A DNA stretch of 61,585 bases from Gammaproteobacteria bacterium (GTDB lineage Bacteria > Pseudomonadota > Gammaproteobacteria > Eutrophobiales > Eutrophobiaceae). This document shows, piece after piece, positions 26,265 to 34,987 of the stretch. Positions within the stretch are counted from its first letter, which is position 1. Each line of letters opens with the position of its first letter. Made by a program: the position numbers and the translations under genes. The DNA is taken from positions 1-61,585 of the forward strand of contig JAJDUB010000054.1 of assembly GCA_022826885.1 (NCBI GenBank). Direction: 5' to 3'. Under the pieces are notes generated by a model. It was not told the origin of the DNA and ran no database searches. It saw only the letters and a list, made by a program, of their open reading frames with translations.

Positions 26265-28001
26265 TCAAAGAGGCCGGTCTTTCCGGTAGACCGTAGCGCC
26301 CTCTTTTATCGTTTCAATTACTTGAATATCCTTGATAGTCGGCGGGTCCACATCAAGCGGGTTGTCCGACAGGATCACCATATCCGCCAGTTTCCCCTTT
26401 TCCAGGCTGCCCTTGCTGCCTTCCTCAAAATACTGGTATGCGCCGTTTATGGTAATCGCCTTGAGCGCATCTTCCACGGATATCTTCTGTTCCTCACCCA
26501 GTGTTAATCCACTGCGGGTGGTGCGGTTCACCGCCGCCCATACCAGCCGCATCATGTCCGGCGGCACCACGGGAGTATCGTTATGGATGGTATAGGGCAC
26601 CCCCCGCGCCAGGGTGGATGCCAGGGGGCTGATGCGGCTGCCCCGTTCGGGTCCCAGTACCGAATCCCGGTGCCAGTCACCCCAGAAATAAGTGTGTGCG
26701 GCAAAGTAGGACGGCAGCATCCACTCGGCCTTGAATGCATCGATCTGGTCATCCCGGGCGGTCTGTGCATGGATTATCACGGTACGGCGATCAGCCCTGC
26801 CGTGCAATTTATTGGCGTTGCTGACGGCGCGGATCAACTGGTCCATGGCGGCATCGCCGTTGGCGTGGGCGATAACGGGTATGTTCCTTTCATACATGTC
26901 CGCAACATAATCGTTAAGCGCCTCGTCCTTCATTATGGGATAACCGGCATAATCTGCGCCTCTCCCTTGTGGTGGCACATGATAGGGTTCCGTCAGCCAG
27001 GCGGTCTTGCCCTGGGGTGAACCATCAAGACCCAGTTTGAGACCCCCGACCCTGAAGCGTTTGGCATAGCTTTGTGAAAAAGGAAACTGCCCATCGAGAG
27101 CTTCTGCATACCGGTAAAACGGATAGGCAACTACGTCAAGCATTAACCCGCCCCGTCCGGCGGCTGTCCGCAATGTTTCAAGGTCAGCCAAAGTCGATGC
27201 GCCATCCTGCACCGTTGTTACACCGAACCGTGCAAAATAGTCCTGGGCTTCCTGCAGCAGGCCAAGACGGGTAGTAACCTCGTGGATCGGCAACAAATCA
27301 AAATATATGCCGTACACGGCTGATTCTTCGAGTACACCATTGGGTTCACTACTGCCTTCAACCCTGCGAATGACACCGCCTTCCGGATCTTCCCTGTTAG
27401 GTGTATATCCCGCCAGTTCCAGGCACGGGGAGTTGCAGACCATCAGGTGGCCGGAGACATGCCATGCCATGATCGGATGTTGCGTTGAAACAGCGTCGAG
27501 ATCAAATTTTGTCGGGTGTCGCTGTTCGGCCAGCAGGGAATCGTCGTAGCCCGCAGCCATGATCCAGTCGCCTGCAGGCACTTCCTCCGCCTTTGCCGAT
27601 AACAGCGACTGTATGTCGGCGATGGAGTTCACCGGTCCGACGGGAGGTGAAGCGATATTTTCAAAAGCCATGAAGGACATCACCGCGGAGATGTGACCGT
27701 GACTGTCAATAAAACCGGGCAACAGGGTATCACCGTCCAGGTCCTTCAGTACGGCATCCCCGCCCGAAACCGCTTCCACCATTTCACGCTTGCCGACCGC
27801 CAGTATTTTTCCCTGGCGGACAGCCAGTGCTTCGGCAACAGGCTGTGTATCGTTCATGGTGAGAATGTCGCCGTTTATATAAACCGTCGTTGCCGCAGTG
27901 GATGTAGTCAAGGCGGATACCGGCTCCTCAACCAACATCTCATTCGGATCGTCACAAGCAAGAAGTAATGTCGCGCACAGGACGATAAGAATTCTGAACA
28001 T
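26265..28001 (-). CDS. YtcJ-type metal-dependent amidohydrolase (lipoprotein)
   Basis: The 578 aa protein has a lipoprotein signal peptide (LIVLCATLLLAC). It shows VYINGDILTMNDTQPVAEAL, the metal motif LPGFIDSHGHIS, IAHANGDAAMDQLI, and the C-terminal GKLADMVILSDNPLDV. These are the features of the YtcJ/HutI-like amidohydrolase group, whose known members have mostly unassigned substrates. Its placement between an MFS transporter and a D-amino-acid dehydrogenase suggests it cleaves an amide or cyclic amide that delivers a D-amino acid; this is inference. The gap to the DadA gene is 20 nt. Confidence 0.85.
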   Translation of the reverse strand: MFRILIVLCATLLLACDDPNEMLVEEPVSALTTSTAATTVYINGDILTMNDTQPVAEALAVRQGKILAVGKREMVEAVSGGDAVLKDLDGDTLLPGFIDSHGHISAVMSFMAFENIASPPVGPVNSIADIQSLLSAKAEEVPAGDWIMAAGYDDSLLAEQRHPTKFDLDAVSTQHPIMAWHVSGHLMVCNSPCLELAGYTPNREDPEGGVIRRVEGSSEPNGVLEESAVYGIYFDLLPIHEVTTRLGLLQEAQDYFARFGVTTVQDGASTLADLETLRTAAGRGGLMLDVVAYPFYRYAEALDGQFPFSQSYAKRFRVGGLKLGLDGSPQGKTAWLTEPYHVPPQGRGADYAGYPIMKDEALNDYVADMYERNIPVIAHANGDAAMDQLIRAVSNANKLHGRADRRTVIIHAQTARDDQIDAFKAEWMLPSYFAAHTYFWGDWHRDSVLGPERGSRISPLASTLARGVPYTIHNDTPVVPPDMMRLVWAAVNRTTRSGLTLGEEQKISVEDALKAITINGAYQYFEEGSKGSLEKGKLADMVILSDNPLDVDPPTIKDIQVIETIKEGATVYRKDRPL

Positions 28002-28029
28002 GTACCCCGTTACCTTTGTTTATTATCAG

Positions 28030-29292
28030 TCAGTGAATGACCTGCTTGGCCGTCCCGAATAACAACCATACTACTGCGCCGACGATATGCACCGCCGCGG
28101 CCAGGGCGAACGCAGCAACATAAGTACCGCTGATACCCACCAGCCAGCCGGTCACCGCCACGCCGATGATCCCCGGTATGGTGCCGAACGTATTGCTGAT
28201 GCTCCACAATATATCACTGTGCCGGGGCGCCATTTCCAGCGCGGCCGGGGCGAAGCCCGAGTAACATACCCCCAGGCAGGCCAGCGCGCCGCACATGGTC
28301 GATACCGCGACCAGGGGCGTGGCGGCGCTGCCCGCGGCAAACAGAAACAGGGCCGAGCCGCCCAGCCCGATGGTCTGGGCGATCTTGCGCAGCCGGGTTG
28401 CATCCATGCCGCCGCTGAGCGCCCGGTCCGCCAGCCACCCGGCGATGTTCATGGCGAAGAACATGGACAGCCAGGGCGCCATGGAATACAGGCCTGAGCC
28501 GACTATGGAAATTCCCTGGGTGTCGTAGAAGTAGCTGGGTAGCCAGGCCAGGGAGACATACAGGCCCCAGTTGGTGCAGAAATTGGTGATTATCAGCGCC
28601 CAGGCAGCCCGGTGTGAAAAAATGAGGCGCCAAGGGATGTCCTTGTTATGCGAGTCATCCTGCCTGACCTCGGCAAGCAGCCTGAGTTCCTCCTCCGTGA
28701 TCTCCGGGTGCTCGCCGGGGTCGTTTCTGACATACCGGAACCAGAACAGCGCCCAGATGAAACCCAGCACCGCAAAACTGTAGAATGCCATGGGCCAGCC
28801 GAACTCAACGATAATCCAGCCGGTGACCAGCAGGGTGAACAGGGTGCCGACGATTGCCCCGCTGGAAAAAAAGGCGACGGCCCGGGCCCTTTCATCGGAC
28901 GGCACCCAGCGGCTGAACAGGTTCAATACCGCCGGCGCCACCGAGGCTTCACCGACGCCCAGGAGGATTCTCGCGCCCAGCAACAGGACCAGGGAACCGG
29001 TAAAGGCGGCCAGCGGCGTCAACAGGGTGAAGCCGGACCACAGGATAACCGCGATGCCCAGCACAATCTTTCCGCCATAGCGGTTTGCCAGCCAGCCGCC
29101 GAGCACCTGGAAGAAGAAGTAGCCTACAAAAAAAGAAGACAGCACCAGGCCCTTGGTCGCGTCCGACCAGCCCAGGTCGTCCTGCATCTGGATTGCGGCA
29201 ACGGAAATATTGACCCGGTCGGTGTAGGCGATGACCATGGCAAGAAAACAAAGCCCTACCAGGGTAAAGCGCCTGGGCCACATGTTCTGCAA
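28030..29292 (-). CDS. MFS transporter, anion:cation symporter-type (ACS) family
   Basis: The 420 aa protein has about 12 predicted membrane helices. It shows the MFS loop motif GGWLANRYGGKIVLG after the second helix and RILLGVGEASVAPAVLNLFSRWVP in the fourth-helix region. These are typical of the ACS branch, which imports organic anions such as galactarate, phthalate or N-acyl amino acids. It lies between two amidohydrolase genes in the operon (gaps 28 and 65 nt). Import of the periplasmic hydrolysis product across the inner membrane is the simplest role. The substrate is unknown. Confidence 0.9.
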   Translation of the reverse strand: MQNMWPRRFTLVGLCFLAMVIAYTDRVNISVAAIQMQDDLGWSDATKGLVLSSFFVGYFFFQVLGGWLANRYGGKIVLGIAVILWSGFTLLTPLAAFTGSLVLLLGARILLGVGEASVAPAVLNLFSRWVPSDERARAVAFFSSGAIVGTLFTLLVTGWIIVEFGWPMAFYSFAVLGFIWALFWFRYVRNDPGEHPEITEEELRLLAEVRQDDSHNKDIPWRLIFSHRAAWALIITNFCTNWGLYVSLAWLPSYFYDTQGISIVGSGLYSMAPWLSMFFAMNIAGWLADRALSGGMDATRLRKIAQTIGLGGSALFLFAAGSAATPLVAVSTMCGALACLGVCYSGFAPAALEMAPRHSDILWSISNTFGTIPGIIGVAVTGWLVGISGTYVAAFALAAAVHIVGAVVWLLFGTAKQVIH

Positions 29293-29357
29293 GGTTATTT
29301 GTATTCTCCTTATTACCGGTCCTTAATCAACCCGGGAGGTGTGAGTAAGTAGCCCGG

Positions 29358-30722
29358 TTATTTCTCCAATGTATTTTTATAAACAATTCCATTCTTGACG
29401 ATCAGGCGAAGGTTTTTTTCCGGTTCGGAAAACACGGTGATATCCGCCAGCGGGTCGCCGTCTACCAGCAGCAGGTCTGCATAAGCGCCTTCCTCGATCA
29501 CGCCCAGTTTGCCCTGGCGGTAAGGATTGCGTTTGCCGCTCAGTTCCAGTAATTCAGCCGCGCCGGAAGTTGCCTGCCTGAGAATCTCCAACGAGGTGAA
29601 ATGTTCGGACCGGGCCCTGAACTCCATGGCATACAGGGCGTTGAACAATTCCTCGGAACCGAAGGCATCGACGCAATAGGTCATCTTCGGCTGGTATTTT
29701 TTTGCCAGCCTGACCATGTTGTCAGACCAGGAGACGACTTCGCGGGCCTTGGCCAGTTGAAATTCGTTGAGGAAATCCACTTCCAGCACCATTTGGTTCC
29801 AGGCAAAATGCGTATTCAGAAAAGCGCCTCGGGACACCAGCATTTTCATGCCTTCCTCGTCAATGCCGAAGCCGTGATCGATACTTTTCAATCCTGCCTG
29901 TAACGCGCGTTTGATTGCCGGACCGTTGTGCAGGTGTGCGGCGACATAAGTGTCCCAGTCTTCCGCCGCGCGGACGGCTGCCTGTTGTTCTTCCAGCGTG
30001 TACTGGACGGAATCGACGGGGTCATACTCGGAACCCACGCCGCCGCTGCCCATGACCTTGATCTGGGTCGCGCCCCGTGACAGGTTCTCCCTTACCGATG
30101 CCAGCACATCCGGGACACCGTCAGCAAGGCGGTAATAACCCAGCCTTTCCCAGTTGGCCGTCTCATCAAACCAGCGCGGGTGCGGGTCGGTCCAGGCGCG
30201 GAAATCGCCGTGGCCGCCGGTCTGGGTAATAAATGCCAGTGACGGGAATATGCGCGGGCCGGGCACCAGCCCCTCATCGATATTCTGCTTCAGGCCCATG
30301 ACCGGGCCTCCCAGGTCGCGCACGGTTGTGAAGCCCCACATCAGTGTTGTTTCTGCCCGTTTCCCCATCAAAACGCCTATGCGCTCCCAACTCCAGTCCC
30401 GCAGTTCTCCGATGCTGCCTACGATAGACAGGTGGCTGTGGGTATCGATCAACCCGGGCACCATGACCCGGCCTGCGCCGTTGATGACAACCGCATCGGA
30501 CGGCACGTCGGAAATCCCGCCGGCAGAAATTTTTTTAATCAGGTTTCCTTCCACCAGTACATTCATGTTCCTGTGCAGGTTCTCATTACTGCCATCAAAG
30601 ATATCAACGCCCGTAATGTAGATTGTTGACGGTGGTTCGCCGGCGTGAACAACACACCCTGAAACCATCAGTACAACAGCCACAAGCCTGATCAGATGGG
30701 TTGAGAATTTCGAAATAAACAT
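29358..30722 (-). CDS. Exported metal-dependent amidohydrolase (Xaa-Pro dipeptidase/imidazolonepropionase-like)
   Basis: The 454 aa protein has an N-terminal signal (LIRLVAVVLMVSGCVVHAGE; the Cys could be a lipobox). It shows YITGVDIFDGSNENL, GLIDTHSHLS, ITQTGGHGDFRAW, AAHLHNG and IDHGFGIDEEG, all found in the subgroup of amidohydrolases that includes L-Xaa-Pro/Lys/Arg carboxypeptidases. The C-terminal half has GVIEEGAYADLLLVDGDPLAD. It therefore probably hydrolyses a small peptide or N-acyl amino acid. It lies between the AraC-type regulator (3 nt) and the MFS gene (65 nt). Three different amidohydrolases in one operon is notable. Confidence 0.85.
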   Translation of the reverse strand: MFISKFSTHLIRLVAVVLMVSGCVVHAGEPPSTIYITGVDIFDGSNENLHRNMNVLVEGNLIKKISAGGISDVPSDAVVINGAGRVMVPGLIDTHSHLSIVGSIGELRDWSWERIGVLMGKRAETTLMWGFTTVRDLGGPVMGLKQNIDEGLVPGPRIFPSLAFITQTGGHGDFRAWTDPHPRWFDETANWERLGYYRLADGVPDVLASVRENLSRGATQIKVMGSGGVGSEYDPVDSVQYTLEEQQAAVRAAEDWDTYVAAHLHNGPAIKRALQAGLKSIDHGFGIDEEGMKMLVSRGAFLNTHFAWNQMVLEVDFLNEFQLAKAREVVSWSDNMVRLAKKYQPKMTYCVDAFGSEELFNALYAMEFRARSEHFTSLEILRQATSGAAELLELSGKRNPYRQGKLGVIEEGAYADLLLVDGDPLADITVFSEPEKNLRLIVKNGIVYKNTLEK

Positions 30723-30725
30723 TTA

Positions 30726-31697
30726 TCAGCCTCCTGAGGCGAACGAACCGGCTATTTTGCCGGAACGAAACTGGCTTGGCGACTCACCCGTCCAGCGTTT
30801 GAAGGCGCGTGAGAAATTACTGCAATCGGAAAATCCGAGCAGGTAAGCGACCTCGCTTATCGAACGTTGCTGTTGCTGCATATACTGCTCGGCCAGTTCC
30901 TTCCGGGTATCATCCAGGACCTGCTGGTAACTAGAATCCAGCCGTTCCAGCTTGTTGTGTAACGTGCGTACACTCATGTACAACCCCCTCGCAACGTCTT
31001 CCTTGCTGCATTCTCCCGAAGGCAATAATTCCACCAGCTTGGACCTGACCTGCATTACCAGGTCTCCCTTTACCGTATCAGCGAGCATTTTCATGACAAT
31101 CTGGTCATTTTGCCGCGCCAGTTCCACGTTTGCCGCGGGAAACGGCTTGTCGATATGATCCATATTGAAGACCAGTGCGTAATCCGCGGTTGAAAAGACC
31201 ACTTCCGTTTGGAAGTAATCCCGGTAAACCTGCTCACAACCTTCCGGCGCCTCGCAGGCGATGTCTACCCTGAAAGGGTGAAAATCCGGGCTGCTGATCT
31301 CCCGCAGGAAATGCACCATGACTGCCATGTAACCGGAAACCAGGGAGCGGTAGACAAGCTGATCAATCGCGGTATCGGCTGGCTTGATCAGCAGTCTTGG
31401 CTCCTTGCCCGCTTCATCGAAAATGCAATCATGGTTTGTAGTGATAAAAGAATGAAACCGTGACAGGCGATGGCAGAATGCACGGACATTACTGCTTGAG
31501 TACAGGGCAAAGCCTAGGGCGCCGTAAGTGGTGGGATGGATATAGCTCGCCACCCTGAAGCAGAAACAGGGATCGCCGGTAACGGCCTCAGCAGTCATAA
31601 CCAGGTGGGCCAGGGCTTCACCGGGCACCCGGTAAAGAGGCTGGCTTACCTGGTGCAAATCCAGGCCGGCATCGCTCAGTATGGCGTGCCCATCCAC
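30726..31697 (-). CDS. AraC-family transcriptional regulator (OruR/ArgR-like)
   Basis: The N-terminal ligand domain is of the Arabinose_bd-type found in OruR-like regulators. The C-terminal HTH pair includes SISEVAYLLGFSDCSNFSRA and FKRWTGESPSQFRSGKI. Coordinates give the GTG-initiated frame (323 aa), but the reading frame stays open upstream and encodes a good N-terminal helix (VVSIFQAIESYG) that belongs to the domain. No ATG, GTG or TTG lies in that extension. An ATT at 31769 sits 7 nt after a perfect GGAG and may be the real start. The gene lies between the enoyl-CoA hydratase gene and an amidohydrolase, and probably controls this operon in response to an amino-acid derivative. Confidence 0.88.
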   Translation of the reverse strand: MDGHAILSDAGLDLHQVSQPLYRVPGEALAHLVMTAEAVTGDPCFCFRVASYIHPTTYGALGFALYSSSNVRAFCHRLSRFHSFITTNHDCIFDEAGKEPRLLIKPADTAIDQLVYRSLVSGYMAVMVHFLREISSPDFHPFRVDIACEAPEGCEQVYRDYFQTEVVFSTADYALVFNMDHIDKPFPAANVELARQNDQIVMKMLADTVKGDLVMQVRSKLVELLPSGECSKEDVARGLYMSVRTLHNKLERLDSSYQQVLDDTRKELAEQYMQQQQRSISEVAYLLGFSDCSNFSRAFKRWTGESPSQFRSGKIAGSFASGG

Positions 31698-31784
31698 GCC
31701 GTAGGATTCTATCGCCTGGAATATACTGACAACAGTATTGCCGTAACTGGTTGTATTTTCGGGATAAATCTGGTTACTCCACGT

Positions 31785-32588
31785 TCACCTTCCGGTCCAG
31801 ACCGGCTTGCGTTTTTCGATAAAGGCGTCTATGCCCTCCCGGGCATCATCGCTGTCCATGTTGCAGGTCATGCGTTCACCGGCAAACTGGTAGGCGGCGC
31901 TCAAATCCATGTTCGCCTGCCGGTAAAACATCTTCTTGCCCAGGCCGACAGCGAGGGGCGACTTGCCCGTGATTTTCTGCGCCAGTGACATTACCGCCTC
32001 ATCCAGTTCCTCCGGGGATGTCACTTCATTGACCAGGCCGAATTGTTTTGCCGTCTGTGCATCGATGAAGTCACCTGTCAACAACATCTGCATGGCCTGT
32101 TTGCGGTGCATGTTGCGGCTCAGGGGCACCGCCGGCGTAGAGCAGAACAAGCCGACGTTGATACCGGATACGGCAAAGCGGGCGCTGTCCGCAGCAACCG
32201 CGAGGTCACACTGCGCCACCAGTTGGCAGCCCGCGGCGGTGGCAATGCCCTGCACCCTGGCGATGACCGGCTGCGGCAGTTGATTGATGGTTTTCATCAT
32301 CGTTCCACAGCGGTCAAACAGTGCCTGGTGATAGGCCCGGTCCTCGCTGGAACGCATTTCCTTCAGGTCATGTCCCGCACAAAAAGCCTTGCCGTTAGCC
32401 GCAATGATCACAACCCTGACAGTTTTGTCCCCGGCGATATCATTCAGGGCAGATTGAAGGGCCACCAGCATGTCTTCGGACAAGGCGTTGTACTGGCGCG
32501 GCCTGTTCAGGGTCAGGGTCGCAATACCGGCGTTTGTCCCGGTCAGCAGGATGGGTTCTTCGGTCAGCATTCGTGCAGTTGTAGCCAT
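31785..32588 (-). CDS. Enoyl-CoA hydratase/isomerase family protein
   Basis: The 267 aa crotonase-fold protein has FCAGHDLKEM and the following oxyanion-hole loop, with ARVQGIATAAGCQLVAQCDLAVAA for the second part. The position of the usual second catalytic Glu is not obvious, so the reaction (hydration, isomerisation, hydrolysis) is uncertain. It is the first gene of a minus-strand run, and its stop lies just 15 nt before the candidate start of the AraC regulator. A perfect 18-bp palindrome 25-40 nt upstream (32614-32631) shares 15 bases with one near the acyl-CoA ligase gene. Confidence 0.88.
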   Translation of the reverse strand: MATTARMLTEEPILLTGTNAGIATLTLNRPRQYNALSEDMLVALQSALNDIAGDKTVRVVIIAANGKAFCAGHDLKEMRSSEDRAYHQALFDRCGTMMKTINQLPQPVIARVQGIATAAGCQLVAQCDLAVAADSARFAVSGINVGLFCSTPAVPLSRNMHRKQAMQMLLTGDFIDAQTAKQFGLVNEVTSPEELDEAVMSLAQKITGKSPLAVGLGKKMFYRQANMDLSAAYQFAGERMTCNMDSDDAREGIDAFIEKRKPVWTGR

Positions 32589-32613
32589 GGTGGATGTTTC
32601 TCAATGTGTCACG

Positions 32614-32631
32614 TCTATAGTTTACTATAGA
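32614..32631. promoter_or_regulatory. Candidate operator, perfect palindrome TCTATAGT-TT-ACTATAGA
   Basis: Two perfect 8-base arms around TT lie just upstream of the enoyl-CoA hydratase start and between divergent genes. Fifteen bases are identical to the site at 3949-3965. The length and symmetry suit a TetR- or MarR-type dimer. No such regulator gene is present in the window. A TATAGT in each arm could also serve as a -10 element. Confidence 0.5.
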
Positions 32632-32710
32632 TGCAGGAAACTGTTGTATATGCAGACGGTAACTGCTGGTACACTTTCGATATCATAAATTAGCGGGAGC
32701 AGTTCTTTAA

Positions 32711-33604
32711 ATGGCGCTGACAAGGCAGCACAAGGCTTATTTGTTTGCGCTGAGCGCGGTATTACTGTGGTCAACGGTTGCGACCGCGTTCAAGGTTTCC
32801 CTGCGTTACCTGGATGTATTTCAGCTGCTTCTGGTTGCAAGCGTAACCGCAACCTTGTGCCTGTTTATCATTGTCCTCGCAACCGGCAGGACGCCGCTGT
32901 TGTTATGCACCGGCAGACGAGATTATCTCCGGCTGGCGTACCTTGGAATACTGAATCCGTTTTGTTACTACCTGGTCCTGTTCAAGGCATACGACCTGTT
33001 GCCCGCGCAGGTGGCCCTGGCGTTAAACTACACTTGGGCGATAACGCTGATGCTGTTGTCAGTACCGATCCTGAAGCACAGGATTACCCGCTCCGATTAC
33101 GGCGCCACAGTCATCTGTTATTCCGGTGTCCTGATGATCTGTTTCAGCGGCGGGCAGTTCCCAGCCGGGGACTTTAGCAAAGTGGGTATCCTGCTGGCCC
33201 TGGGCAGCACGATTATCTGGGCGTTTTACTGGTTGCTCAAAACAAAAGACCGTATCGATCCCGTATTCGGCCTGTTCGTCAGCTTCCTGTTCAGCATTCC
33301 GTTCATCGCGGCCGCCTGCTGGTTCTGGTCTGATGTATCCGCCGTGGGAATTAACGGCATCCTGGCGGGAGTCTATGTGGGACTGTTTGAAATGGGAGTT
33401 ACCTATATCCTGTGGCTCGCCGCGTTGCAACGGTCGGAAGCTACCGCAAAAGTCAGCACGCTGATCTTCCTGTCGCCATTTCTGTCACTGATCTTCATCA
33501 GCCGGATCCTCGGTGAAGCGATTGCCGTGACGACGATCATCGGGCTGGCGCTGATTGTCGGAGGGTTGGTGATACAGCATTTCAATCCGAAGATGAAAGA
33601 TTAA
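32711..33604 (+). CDS. EamA/DMT-family transporter
   Basis: The 297 aa protein has ten predicted membrane helices in two EamA halves. The first starts YLFALSAVLLWSTVATAFKVSL and the second starts VGILLALGSTIIWAFYWLLK, each with the typical W-S/W-A and later E-x-x-x-x-Y/ILW signatures. DMT/EamA proteins export or exchange amino acids and metabolites. It is transcribed divergently from the enoyl-CoA hydratase operon. A role in exporting amino-acid derivatives is plausible but not shown by sequence. It is followed by a long inverted repeat rather than another gene. Confidence 0.88.
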   Translation: MALTRQHKAYLFALSAVLLWSTVATAFKVSLRYLDVFQLLLVASVTATLCLFIIVLATGRTPLLLCTGRRDYLRLAYLGILNPFCYYLVLFKAYDLLPAQVALALNYTWAITLMLLSVPILKHRITRSDYGATVICYSGVLMICFSGGQFPAGDFSKVGILLALGSTIIWAFYWLLKTKDRIDPVFGLFVSFLFSIPFIAAACWFWSDVSAVGINGILAGVYVGLFEMGVTYILWLAALQRSEATAKVSTLIFLSPFLSLIFISRILGEAIAVTTIIGLALIVGGLVIQHFNPKMKD

Positions 33605-33631
33605 TCCGCAGACCAGGCGCCGCCCCCCGTT

Positions 33632-33726
33632 CGTCAGTCCGGGCTTGACCCGGAATCCAGTCAATTAAACATTCCTTATAAGGAGCTTTGTAACCTACTG
33701 GATTCCGGGTCAAGCCCGGAATGACG
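33632..33726. repeat. Inverted pair of CGGGCTTGACCCGG elements with 36-nt spacer
   Basis: Two 30-base arms (left 33632-33661, right 33697-33726) are reverse complements with one mismatch. Each contains the inner palindrome CCGGGCTTGACCCGG. The spacer holds GGAGCTTTG. The element fills the space between the DMT transporter gene and the thiolase gene, which converge. A half-copy exists at 10008. It looks like an intergenic REP/MITE-type element and would form a very stable hairpin in RNA from either strand, so it can serve as terminator. Confidence 0.75.
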
Positions 33727-33802
33727 AACTATAGCGCGACGCTAATTATGTCGTTATGTATAGCTCCAAGACAAATCCTGTGCATCCATGTTAATTCCTT
33801 GT

Positions 33803-34987
33803 CTATGGAAGCAGTTCCAGGGCCACCGCCGTGGCCTCGCCCCCCCCTATGCACAAGCCGGCCACTCCGCGCTTTAACCCGCGGTCCTTCAGTGCGGCAA
33901 TCAATGTCACCATAATCCTGGCGCCGGATGCGCCTACGGGATGACCCAGGGCGCAGGCGCCGCCGTTCACGTTCAGCTTGTCATGGGGGATCTGTAAATC
34001 ATGCATGGCCGCCATGGCGACGACGGCGAAAGCCTCATTCACTTCAAACAGGTCAACGTCGTCCACCGACCAGCCGGTTTTTTCCAGCACTTTCTTTATC
34101 GCACCTACCGGCGCGGTAGTAAACCAGCCGGGTTCCTGGGCATGTGTGGAATGTGCGTGCAGAACTGCCAACGGCGTCAAGCCGCGGGATGCTGCGTCAC
34201 TTTCCCTGAGCAAAACCACGGCCGCCGCGCCGTCCGATATGGAACTGGAATTTGCGGGCGTCACGGTGCCGTTTTTGGCGAATGCCGGTTTCAGTGTGGG
34301 AATTTTGTCGAGCCGCGCCTTGCCCGGTTGCTCGTCGGTATCAACTGTAGTTTCGCCTTTACGCGTTTTAACCACCACCGGTTCGATTTCTTCCTTGAAT
34401 TTCCCCTCCCTGATGGCTGTTTGCGCACGCGTCAGCGACTCGATGGCGTATGCATCCTGCATCTCCCGGGTAAAACCGTATTTGCTCGCGCAGTCTTCCG
34501 CGAACGACCCCATCAACTTGCCCTGGTCGTAAGCGTCCTCCAGGCCGTCAAAGAACATGTGATCCACCATCTCCCCGTGTCCCAGGCGCAGGCCGCTGCG
34601 CGCCTTGAGTACCAGGTACGGTGCATTGCTCATGCTCTCCATTCCTCCCGCGACGATACAGTCGGCTGATCCTGCCCGAATGGCATCGAAGCCCAGCATT
34701 ACGGCCTTCATGGCCGAACCGCACATCTTGTTTACGGTGGTGCAACCCGTGCTGGTCGGGATTCCGGCGCCGACGGACGCCTGGCGCGCCGGCGCCTGGC
34801 GCAGACCGGCAGGCAACACGCAGCCCATGATAGTCTCGTCCACCCCGGCCGGATCCACGTTTGCTCTTGCCAGTGCAGCCTTGACGGCAACGGCGCCCAA
34901 CTGCGGGGCCGGTACGCTTGACAGGTCGCCCTGTAAGCCGCCCTGGGGGGTACGGGCCATGCCCGCGATTACGATTTGATCATTCAT
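33803..34987 (-). CDS. Acetyl-CoA C-acetyltransferase (thiolase)
   Basis: The 394 aa thiolase has all active-site features: the nucleophile C89 in VNKMCGSAMK, the NEAFAVVA motif, and GLCIGGGEATAVALE with the second Cys and GGG loop. It thiolyses 3-oxoacyl-CoA or condenses two acetyl-CoA. Its ATG overlaps the stop of the molybdopterin oxidoreductase gene upstream (ATGA). This makes translational coupling likely, although there is no obvious functional link. No other beta-oxidation gene is adjacent. Confidence 0.95.
   Translation of the reverse strand: MNDQIVIAGMARTPQGGLQGDLSSVPAPQLGAVAVKAALARANVDPAGVDETIMGCVLPAGLRQAPARQASVGAGIPTSTGCTTVNKMCGSAMKAVMLGFDAIRAGSADCIVAGGMESMSNAPYLVLKARSGLRLGHGEMVDHMFFDGLEDAYDQGKLMGSFAEDCASKYGFTREMQDAYAIESLTRAQTAIREGKFKEEIEPVVVKTRKGETTVDTDEQPGKARLDKIPTLKPAFAKNGTVTPANSSSISDGAAAVVLLRESDAASRGLTPLAVLHAHSTHAQEPGWFTTAPVGAIKKVLEKTGWSVDDVDLFEVNEAFAVVAMAAMHDLQIPHDKLNVNGGACALGHPVGASGARIMVTLIAALKDRGLKRGVAGLCIGGGEATAVALELLP

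Noticed and set aside
31698..31769. Frameshift or pseudogene at the AraC regulator N-terminus
   Set aside because: The extension is in frame and uninterrupted back to a plausible rare start with correct ribosome binding site spacing, so an intact gene with an unusual start is simpler.
33721..33915. Small plus-strand frame after the CGGGCTTGACCCGG repeat
   Set aside because: It runs antisense into the thiolase 3' end, starts in the repeat arm and has no signal of coding.
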